Origin: Streptococcus sp. DD10 | GTDB taxonomy: Bacteria > Bacillota > Bacilli > Lactobacillales > Streptococcaceae | DNA: 38,874 nt | Reading direction: 5' to 3' | NCBI RefSeq assembly: GCF_001578805.1 | Contig: NZ_KQ969162.1 | Location: 32,630-71,503 of the forward strand | In this document: positions 33,431-38,874 of the stretch, piece after piece | Position numbering within the stretch: the stretch's first letter is position 1 | Layout: every line of letters starts with the position of its first letter | Made by a program: the position numbers and the translations under genes | The notes under the pieces: model-generated | Seen by the model: the letters and a program-made list of their open reading frames with translations, nothing else | What the model was told of the DNA's origin: nothing | The model's database searches: none

Positions 33431-34586
33431 AGCAGTCAAAAGAAGTGACCACCTATCAAATGGAATTTTTCTTGAAGCTTTAGGGGGGAGGGGTAAAACT
33501 ATCTGTGCACTTGCTATCGCAAAACATAAAAAGGCTAAGAAAATCATCATCACAAACAATCGACTAGCAATTCTGAATGGTTGGATTGATGCAGTCAAGT
33601 TTATGAATTTTGATAAAGATGTTGAGATTATCATTCAGACAGATAGATACCTTCAAAACCAAGTCAAAAAGGGGCATAAATTAGCCTGTGACGTGCTGAT
33701 AATAGATGAGTGGCAGAATATGTCGAGTGACAAACAAACTGCCTTATATCGCAAAATAAAGCGGAAATACACGATAGGTCTTTCAGCGACACCAATCCGG
33801 AAAAAAGGTCAAAATTTTTATCCGCTCGAAAAAACGGTATTTGGTTGGGCAACCCCAAATAATAAATTTGACTGGCAAAAGACTCATGGGAAAATGGTCT
33901 ATGATCCATTCAGCTACTCAAAAGAGAAGTGGGAAGACTTTCGCAATTATGATAAGTACATCAATAACTTGCCTAATTTCTTCCGCTGGGAGGAAATTGA
34001 AGAAATTGAAAATGCAGTTGAAAACAACGGCTTTAAAACAAAGTTTTATCCTGTGACGGTTGAACCAGGCAATCCTGAGAAAATTTCCGAGTTTAGAAAG
34101 TTAAATCTAGTAACAGTTGGAGACGAAACAGCAATGGCCAAGCAATCATTTGGACGGTTGACTTTTGAACGTTACTTAAACCAAACGGGCGTTGTAGTTG
34201 ATTTTCCAAAACTAAAGCCAGTTAATGCTGATACACCTTTGATGTTGAAAATTGATGGTCTTATCCAACGTGCACCCCATGATATGCTGATTGTCAGCAA
34301 ATCTAAGCAGATTGTCAATGTTATCCATGAGCGCCATCCTAAAATTGGTATCTGGACAGGAGACATCCAGGAAGGTCTTGACAAAAAAGTAGTGATTGCT
34401 ACTAGTCAAGTGCTGGGTGTTGGTGTGGATGGTCTGCAACACAAATATCAAACTATCGTTGTGCTGGATCCTGTTGAAGAAGGTTCTGGAGAATATGATG
34501 ACTACCGTCAATTGCTTTGGCGGATAACAGGAAGTCGTCAGCAGCATGATGTGAATGTGATTGAATTTTATTATAAAGGAGTATAA
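33393..34586 (+). CDS. SF2 DEAD/DEAH-type phage helicase
   Basis: A 397-aa superfamily 2 helicase. Walker A is in EALGGRGKTICALAIAKHKK, motif II is DEWQ (VLIIDEWQNMSSDK), motif III region is GLSATPIRKK, and the C-terminal RecA-like domain shows QLLWRITGSRQQHDVNV with the arginine-finger motif. The Q motif is near LRKWQAEAV. GTG 33393 behind AAGGTGG is preferred over the upstream ATG at 33351. Probably unwinds DNA during element replication. Confidence 0.87.
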   Translation: MSITITLRKWQAEAVKRSDHLSNGIFLEALGGRGKTICALAIAKHKKAKKIIITNNRLAILNGWIDAVKFMNFDKDVEIIIQTDRYLQNQVKKGHKLACDVLIIDEWQNMSSDKQTALYRKIKRKYTIGLSATPIRKKGQNFYPLEKTVFGWATPNNKFDWQKTHGKMVYDPFSYSKEKWEDFRNYDKYINNLPNFFRWEEIEEIENAVENNGFKTKFYPVTVEPGNPEKISEFRKLNLVTVGDETAMAKQSFGRLTFERYLNQTGVVVDFPKLKPVNADTPLMLKIDGLIQRAPHDMLIVSKSKQIVNVIHERHPKIGIWTGDIQEGLDKKVVIATSQVLGVGVDGLQHKYQTIVVLDPVEEGSGEYDDYRQLLWRITGSRQQHDVNVIEFYYKGV

Positions 34587-34588
34587 TC

Positions 34589-35359
34589 TTGTTTAAATTA
34601 CCAGAAAATAAACCACAAGTCCCAGTGGACACACCAAGAAATTTCTTTTTTTACGGGGCAACTATGAGCGGGAAATCTTACCTAGCAAATGAATTTCCAA
34701 ACCCTATCATTTTAAACACAGATGGAAACGCTAGTGCTAATAGTGTGCCAGCAATTCAACTGATCAATGAAAAAGATAAGGATGGCCGTATCACAAAATC
34801 AGTGATTGAGCAGTTGAGCGAAATCTTACTAGCTCTACAAACTCAGAAACACACCTATGAAACAGTAGTAATTGATGTTATTGATGATGTGATTGACATG
34901 ATTAAAATTGCCGTATGTGGTGAATTTGATGTTAAGTCACTGTCAGAAATTGGTTACGGAAAAGGCTATGATTATTTCAACCAGGCTTTGACAGAATTGG
35001 TTATTGACCTTAAAGCTTTACCAATGAATGTTATCTACATCAGCCGTGAAATCACTGAATACAATGACGACGGAAAAGCGGTTAAGACTTTACCAAGTCT
35101 GCGTGAAAAATATGTCAACCTCATCAATGGAAACTCAGACTTGATGATCCGGACTGAAAAACTTGGGAACAATTACAACCGAGAGGTTATCCGCAAACGT
35201 AAAACTTACAAATCTGACCAGATTGACGATAAGGCAATTTTGAAGATTTTGCAGACAATTGATGGTGCTGTTACTATGACGGCTCCCAAATCAACAACGA
35301 CCCCCAAAAAAGAAGCACCTAAAAAAGTTGAAGTAGCTTCCGAAGATGATATTTTTTAA
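34589..35359 (+). CDS. RecA-like/Sak4-type AAA ATPase
   Basis: A 256-aa P-loop ATPase (AAA_24/Sak4-like single-strand annealing or recombination ATPase). Walker A is GATMSGKS (23-30), Walker B is VVIDVIDDVID, and the core follows NTDGNASANSVPAIQL. The last 25 residues are lysine- and threonine-rich, ending SEDDIF. The start is TTG with AGGAG 8 bases upstream; no better ATG exists nearby. It is followed by the DUF669 gene, its usual partner. Confidence 0.85.
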   Translation: MFKLPENKPQVPVDTPRNFFFYGATMSGKSYLANEFPNPIILNTDGNASANSVPAIQLINEKDKDGRITKSVIEQLSEILLALQTQKHTYETVVIDVIDDVIDMIKIAVCGEFDVKSLSEIGYGKGYDYFNQALTELVIDLKALPMNVIYISREITEYNDDGKAVKTLPSLREKYVNLINGNSDLMIRTEKLGNNYNREVIRKRKTYKSDQIDDKAILKILQTIDGAVTMTAPKSTTTPKKEAPKKVEVASEDDIF

Positions 35360-35378
35360 GGATTAAAGGAGAAAACAC

Positions 35379-35912
35379 ATGAGTTTATTAGATATTGCAA
35401 AACAATTAAAGGCTAACGGATATGACCCACGCAAGGACAAAGTCAACAACGGAAATCAACACCTTCCTGGTGGAGAATATCAGGTTGTTTTAACAGGTGT
35501 TGAGGCCCGTATTGCTGATAGCAAATGGGAATCTATTAATTACGCTTTCGAAGTTCGTGATCCAGAAAGTCCATTCAACGGTCGTACTCAATTCATTGGC
35601 ATGGGAACCCTTGTTGATTGGGTAAAAAATGGTAAGAAGATGGATTTGACGAGTATGGTTGAAACAACGGTTAAATTTTTCCAAAAGGCTCTCGAACTAG
35701 CATATGACAAAATGCGTGGTGCAGACCTTGAAGACAATAAGTCCATGGAAGAGGCTTTGAAGCGTAAGGCAGTCGGTACAAAATTTATCTTGGTTATTGA
35801 CGAATACACCAAACGCGACAAATCGACAGGTTACAACTATGACCTCGAAGAATATCTTGGAAACAAAATTGACCAAGCAACAGAGATTGATGATGAGGAT
35901 CTTCCATTTTAG
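35379..35912 (+). CDS. DUF669 protein with SSB-like acidic tail
   Basis: A 177-aa protein of the phage DUF669 family. The central part (GEYQVVLTGVEARIADSKWE, VRDPESPFNGRTQFIGMG) looks like an OB-type beta domain, and the last nine residues are EIDDEDLPF, the same form as the SSB C-terminal tip (DDDLPF/DDDIPF) that recruits replication and repair proteins. Together with its position beside the Sak4-like ATPase, it is probably the element's single-strand-binding protein. RBS AAAGGAG. Confidence 0.85.
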   Translation: MSLLDIAKQLKANGYDPRKDKVNNGNQHLPGGEYQVVLTGVEARIADSKWESINYAFEVRDPESPFNGRTQFIGMGTLVDWVKNGKKMDLTSMVETTVKFFQKALELAYDKMRGADLEDNKSMEEALKRKAVGTKFILVIDEYTKRDKSTGYNYDLEEYLGNKIDQATEIDDEDLPF

Positions 35913-35929
35913 TCACGCGCATTTTTTTG

Positions 35930-35969
35930 CGAAAAAACAAAAAAGCGTAAGTGTTAATTCTTACGCTTT
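35930..35969 (-). terminator. minus-strand terminator before the structured region
   Basis: AAAGCGTAAG and CTTACGCTTT pair perfectly (10 bp, 8-nt loop) and, on the minus strand, are followed by TTTGTTTTTTCGC. On the plus strand no T run follows, so it serves leftward transcription, although all annotated genes here run rightward. Confidence 0.75.
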
Positions 35970-36008
35970 CCGCCACCAAAATTTGGTGACACGGTCAGCT
36001 CACTCCTT
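35931..36008 (-). ncRNA. candidate minus-strand small RNA
   Basis: A minus-strand promoter (36015-36042) and terminator (35930-35969) predict an RNA of about 75 nt. It would contain palindrome CACCAAATTTTGGTG and end in the 10-bp terminator stem. Its 5' end, TCAAAAGGAGTGAGC, is part of an inverted repeat with the RBS region of the 18-codon ORF on the other strand. No long ORF. Expression is inferred only. Confidence 0.45.
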
Positions 36009-36058
36009 TTGAGCATTGTACCACGCAAGCGTGGTTGGTCAATGCAAAAGGAGGTGAG
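35999..36058 (+). promoter_or_regulatory. RBS-sequestering hairpin
   Basis: Paired blocks are CTCA/TGAG, CTCCTTTT/AAAAGGAG, GCATTG/CAATGC and terminal ACCACGC-AA-GCGTGGT, with small bulges. The right arm holds the AGGAGG of the 18-codon ORF (36049-36054), so folding would hide it. Confidence 0.6.
36015..36042 (-). promoter_or_regulatory. minus-strand promoter with palindromic spacer
   Basis: On the minus strand TTGACC (36037-36042), 16 bp and extended -10 TGGTACAAT (36015-36023). The spacer consists of the 7-bp inverted repeat ACCACGC/GCGTGGT, which could be an operator. Because the same bases form a hairpin, coincidence is possible. Confidence 0.5.
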
Positions 36059-36061
36059 ACT

Positions 36062-36118
36062 ATGACCGAAATCATACTGGTCTTAATATTACTATATTTG
36101 CTTAAAAATAGCAAGTAG
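36062..36118 (+). CDS. 18-aa hydrophobic peptide
   Basis: ATG 36062 with a very strong RBS (AAAAGGAGGTGAG) opens 18 codons: MTEIILVLILLYLLKNSK. A single hydrophobic helix with a basic end suggests a membrane peptide: a toxin, a leader peptide or a small membrane factor. Translation would be limited by the upstream hairpin that contains the RBS. A hairpin CCCCCAAAAGTT/AACTTTTGGGGG follows at 36139-36166 without a T run. No family recognised with certainty. Confidence 0.5.
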   Translation: MTEIILVLILLYLLKNSK

Positions 36119-36138
36119 TTGTTAGGCGGAAAGCATAA

Positions 36139-36166
36139 CCCCCAAAAGTTAAAAAACTTTTGGGGG
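36139..36166 (+). repeat. 12-bp perfect hairpin
   Basis: CCCCCAAAAGTT and AACTTTTGGGGG around AAAA. Very stable, but followed by ACTTTG rather than a T run, so possibly a processing or mRNA-stability structure rather than a terminator. Confidence 0.6.
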
Positions 36167-36220
36167 ACTTTGAAGGGGCTAGTGCCGATAAAAAAAATGA
36201 TTAGGAAATAGGTGAAGCGC

Positions 36221-37041
36221 ATGCCGTCAATGAAAGAATATGCTTTGCAGTATCAAAAGTTAGGATTCTCAGTCATTCCAATCAATCCTAAAAACAAGAT
36301 GCCTTTGATTGGGTTTGCTGACAAGCCTGCCATGACTCCAGCTGAAATTGAAAACTTTTGGGACGGCTACCCGAATGCAAATATTGCCCTCAGAACCACA
36401 AACTTCTTTGTTATTGATATTGATAAGCACGGAAAATCCAATGGTTTTGAGTCTTTGAAGAAATGGAAACATCTTGGTTTGATTGAATCAACCTTGCAGG
36501 CTAAGACGGCAAGTGGCGGGAAACATCTTTTTTACTTCAAGCGTGAGGATACACCGATAGGGCAGATGATTGGTTTTCTACCTGGTGTAGACATCAAGGC
36601 GAACGAAAACAACTACGTTCTGGTTGCTCCGTCAGCAACAGAAAAAGGGCAGTATGAATGGGATCTGGAAAAGTCCAAGGAAGGTGGTACGATGATTACT
36701 CCTTCAAAAGAATTAATCCAGGCTATAAAAAACAGTATGGCGAAACTCACGGCTATAAGTATGATGGTAAAGACGGTCTTAGAGACTTGGCCAGACGGTC
36801 ACATACTAGGGACCGAACCCAGACCACAGACCTCTTTGAGACTATTGCCCTGGGTTTTGGTGACGAAGGGGGACGAAATGACAAGCTGGCAAGTTTTGTT
36901 GGTGGCCTGCTATTCAGGGCAGTTGATGATGAATTGGTTCTGCAATTGGCTAGGCTGGCTAACACAAACAGCCCCAATCCTCTGCCAGATAGAGAGGTGA
37001 CACGGACGGTTGAAAGTATGATAAAGAAAGATAGGAGGTGA
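36221..37041 (+). CDS. Bifunctional primase-polymerase, split by -1 frameshift
   Basis: Prim-pol (AEP-type) replication primase. The N-terminal catalytic domain lies in the first frame: D66 and D68 (FFVIDIDKHG) and H102 (SGGKHLFYF). The C-terminal PriCT-1 domain (DLFETIALGFGDEGGRNDKL, then PNPLPDREVTRTVESM) lies in the -1 frame, reaching stop 37039-37041. The switch falls at 36727-36733, which reads A_AAA_AAC in the first frame. A -1 slip there gives a 273-aa protein of normal domain order; without it, the first frame runs on to 37000 with unrelated sequence. Either programmed frameshifting, or loss of one A from a 7-A run (mutation or sequencing error). Start ATG 36221 behind AGGTG. Confidence 0.8.
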
Positions 37042-37043
37042 TT

Positions 37044-38372
37044 GTGATTGGTAATGTAGTAAGTATTGACTCACAACCTAAGATGATAACTACCGCCAAG
37101 GGAGACATCAAGGCCAATAGCCCGAGTAATGTGCTGATGTCTTTCAAGGCTGACGATCAGTTGAGTATTTACCTAAAGCACAACGATTTTTCCCAAGAGC
37201 ATGAACTTCTTAAAGACATCAAGATAGGTAATACCCTTTTCAAAAAAGGGGAGTTGCCCTCCAACTTTGATTCAGTTGTAAAGGTTTATTTTGAAAGCGT
37301 GCTGGGGGTGGCCTTTTCTAACCAGGCGATGCTAGATGGCATGGAGACATTTTTTTCAGAACGGTCTTACAATCCAGTCGTTGAGTACATGGAAAAGGCT
37401 GCTGAAAAATGGGATGGTCGTAAACGAATTGACCGAATGCTTCAGGTTTACCTGGGGGCTGAGGACATTCCCCTGGTTTCCAAGATTGCTCAGATGTGGT
37501 TGGTCGGTGCGGTTGCTAAAGTATATGACCCCCACGTTAAATTTGACTATGTTCTGGATCTGGTCGGTGGTCAGGGTGTTGGGAAAACCTCACTCCTCCA
37601 AAAGTTAGGTGGAGCATGGTACACAGATGCCGTAACGGATTTTGCCAACAAGGACAATTACGATATCATGCTGAAATCCTTAATCGTCAATGACGATGAG
37701 ATGGTGGCTAGTAATCGGATGAGCTTTGCAGAAACGAAAGCCTTTATCTCAAAAACTAGCCTACGCTATCGGAAACCCTACATGAAGCGGACGGAAGAAT
37801 TTGCCAAAAACTTCATCCTTGCCAGGACGACCAACCAGAAAGAATATCTAAAAGACAAGACTGGTGAACGTCGTTTCCTACCAGTTATGGCAGATAGTAA
37901 GAGACAGAAGAAACACCCTATGGAAATCGAACCAGAAACGATTGAACAAATTTGGGGTGAAGCCGTGACAATCTATCGTGCTGGTGTTGATTTGATGTTT
38001 GATGACGAGACCGAAGAAGAGTTGAATATCTACCGTGAAAAATTCATGTACCGTGATGAGGTTGAGTTGCAAGTGCTTGAATACCTAGATATGCCCGTGC
38101 CTTCAGGTTGGGAACGTTGGTCTATTCAACAACAACATCAATATACAATGAAGTATTTTGATAACAGCAATGAATTTGAACCTGGCAATAGCAAACTAAC
38201 AAAAGTTTCAACAAGGGAAATGATGTACAACCTTTTCATGCGAAATTCAAATGACAGGAAGCTGTCAACAAAAATCAACATGATCATGGACAATCACCCT
38301 GATTGGGAGAAAGGTGTTTTTCGAATTGCAGGAAAAAGCACAAGAGGTTATAAACGGATTGAAGATGTGTAG
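37044..38372 (+). CDS. VapE-like superfamily 3 helicase/ATPase
   Basis: A 442-aa virulence-associated-E family protein (PF05272), a phage and island replication ATPase acting with the primase. Walker A is VGGQGVGKTSLL (about 173-181), Walker B is LIVNDDEMVASN, and the sensor/arginine region NFILARTTNQKEYLKDKTGE with RRFLPV is characteristic. GTG 37044 behind AGGAGG (37033-37038) is preferred; GTG 37038 overlaps that RBS. It follows the primase-polymerase by 2 bp. Its last codons overlap the first, degenerate TGTGTAGC iteron. Confidence 0.88.
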   Translation: MIGNVVSIDSQPKMITTAKGDIKANSPSNVLMSFKADDQLSIYLKHNDFSQEHELLKDIKIGNTLFKKGELPSNFDSVVKVYFESVLGVAFSNQAMLDGMETFFSERSYNPVVEYMEKAAEKWDGRKRIDRMLQVYLGAEDIPLVSKIAQMWLVGAVAKVYDPHVKFDYVLDLVGGQGVGKTSLLQKLGGAWYTDAVTDFANKDNYDIMLKSLIVNDDEMVASNRMSFAETKAFISKTSLRYRKPYMKRTEEFAKNFILARTTNQKEYLKDKTGERRFLPVMADSKRQKKHPMEIEPETIEQIWGEAVTIYRAGVDLMFDDETEEELNIYREKFMYRDEVELQVLEYLDMPVPSGWERWSIQQQHQYTMKYFDNSNEFEPGNSKLTKVSTREMMYNLFMRNSNDRKLSTKINMIMDNHPDWEKGVFRIAGKSTRGYKRIEDV

Positions 38373-38632
38373 CACTGGCTTTCTATGTGTAGCGGTATAG
38401 ACCAATTTTAAGGGTAGATGTGTAGCAGTGTAGCAGTTAATGTAGCAGAATTAAACTCTTATAAATACTGTTATATCAACGTTTATAAGTATTATATATA
38501 TTACTGCTACACTGCTACACTATTTTTATAAAGTATAAATAAAATAATAGTAATAATAAAGAAAGCCTATAAAATAGGGATTTCTAAAAAATCTTTTTTA
38601 CTTTTTGAAATTTATGTGTAGCAGTGTAGCAG
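38366..38632. other. iteron array, candidate replication origin
   Basis: Seven exact copies of TGTAGCAG: 38421-38428, 38429-38436, 38441-38448 (direct), 38504-38511 and 38512-38519 (inverted), 38617-38624 and 38625-38632 (direct); degenerate copies at 38366 and 38386. They flank AT-rich DNA (38449-38503 and 38520-38616) with an inverted repeat CTTATAAA/TTTATAAG. Placed directly after the primase and VapE genes, like the iteron origins of SaPI-type islands. Confidence 0.65.
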
Positions 38633-38772
38633 TTTTAGAGGAATTTGAAGAGGATGCTAAAGAGATTGCTGATAGCCTTGAAATCATCGGCAACGTTTAT
38701 GAAAATAAGGAATTTTTGGAGGAAAAAATAAATGATTTATGCTTGTATGAACGAGTTAATCGAGCATTATAA
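38614..38772 (+). CDS. possible 52-aa acidic protein
   Basis: ATG 38614 opens 52 codons. The first eight (MCSSVAVL) are encoded by the iteron pair; the rest (EEFEEDAKEIADSLEIIGNV, YENKEFLEEKINDLCLYERV) is acidic and helical, plausible for a small phage protein. No RBS precedes the ATG, and the next gene starts 41 bp before its stop, so the true start or reality of the gene is uncertain. Confidence 0.4.
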   Translation: MCSSVAVLEEFEEDAKEIADSLEIIGNVYENKEFLEEKINDLCLYERVNRAL

Positions 38773-38874
38773 AAAAGTGATTGCAGACTACGAGCGAGCG
38801 CTGAATGATGATGATTACTATATGAAACGCTATGGTCTTCATGGCAAGGTGATTGGTTCGGTGCAAAGGGACTG
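38732..38874 (+). CDS. small phage protein, truncated by window end
   Basis: ATG 38732 behind TTGGAGG (9-bp spacing) opens a frame that runs off the window: MIYACMNELIEHYKKVIADY, followed by RALNDDDYYMKRYGLHGKV. At least 47 residues. No family recognised. Good RBS and coding character support it. Confidence 0.6.
   Translation, partial: MIYACMNELIEHYKKVIADYERALNDDDYYMKRYGLHGKVIGSVQRD

Larger units (their letters stand above)
35965..36134 (+). other. densely folded RNA region closed by a 10-bp long-range stem
   Basis: GCTTTCCGCC (35965-35974) is exactly complementary to GGCGGAAAGC (36125-36134). Between them lie palindrome CACCAAA-A-TTTGGTG (35974-35988), a 25-bp interrupted hairpin (35999-36058) and an 18-codon ORF. 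No protein of normal size is encoded between 35913 and 36220. Confidence 0.5.

Noticed and set aside
35995-36222. 75-aa minus-strand frame across the structured region
   Set aside because: No RBS, and it spans the hairpins; its hydrophobic start reflects antisense of A/T-rich spacer DNA rather than a gene.
36658-37041. 127-aa frame as an independent gene
   Set aside because: Only the part from about 36733 resembles the PriCT-1 domain, there is no RBS at 36658, and it completes the upstream primase after a -1 shift.
26700-38874. CRISPR array or IS element
   Set aside because: No regularly spaced repeats with unique spacers and no transposase were seen; the TGTAGCAG repeats are too short and irregular for CRISPR.
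26700-38874. Calling the element a complete prophage or an ICE
   Set aside because: No structural, lysis, packaging or conjugation genes are inside the window and attR is not visible; only a phage-like left arm is supported.

Overview
The window is a low-GC Firmicute chromosome, almost certainly a viridans Streptococcus of the mitis/sanguinis type. The evidence is a lacTFEG lactose-phosphotransferase operon, a 46-aa SPJ_0845-type protein, typical streptococcal gene lengths, extended -10 promoters (TGnTATAAT) and strong AGGAGG ribosome-binding sites. No rRNA or tRNA gene was seen. The left two thirds (1 to about 26.7 kb) is ordinary chromosome. From about 26.7 kb to the right edge it is an integrated phage-like element whose right end lies outside the window.

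Chromosomal part: lacT-lacF-lacE-lacG sits behind a promoter with a cre site and an antiterminator-controlled terminator. Next, on the minus strand, come lysS, zwf, a YraQ-type permease operon (small protein, permease, TIGR03943 partner), an HTH/DUF2975 pair and a lipase-like protein. Then, on the plus strand, come a tiny membrane protein, a Bce-like two-component system, a heterodimeric ABC exporter, trmK, a NIF3-family gene, a DAO-family oxidoreductase, an orphan amino-acid-binding lipoprotein, hemW, an acyl-ACP thioesterase, a NagD-like phosphatase, a membrane protein, and rplJ-rplL behind an L10 leader.

Mobile element: the 15-bp 3' end of rplL matches an att core used by streptococcal elements, and a tyrosine integrase follows. 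A leftward lysogeny operon encodes an XRE repressor, a RelB/RelE pair, an ImmA-type protease and a second, paralogous RelB/RelE pair. Between repressor and cro-like gene, about 0.9 kb without long ORFs holds two tandem loci that look like par/Fst type I toxin-antitoxin modules: 32-aa and 31-aa membrane peptides on the minus strand, each opposed by a short plus-strand antisense RNA with its own promoter, direct repeats matching the toxin start region, and a terminator. The lysogeny region would therefore carry four toxin-antitoxin modules.

Rightward early genes follow: cro-like, excisionase-like, small proteins, Gp157, a RuvC-like nuclease, an SF2 helicase, a RecA-like ATPase, a DUF669 protein with an SSB-like tail, a primase-polymerase split by a -1 frameshift at A_AAA_AAC, and a VapE-like helicase. 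Two further structures stand out. One is a densely folded stretch (35.93-36.17 kb) with an 18-codon hydrophobic ORF whose RBS is locked in a hairpin, opposed by a minus-strand promoter and terminator. The other is an AT-rich iteron array (TGTAGCAG repeats) after the VapE gene that looks like the element's replication origin. No structural phage genes are in view, so prophage and phage-inducible island cannot be told apart here.
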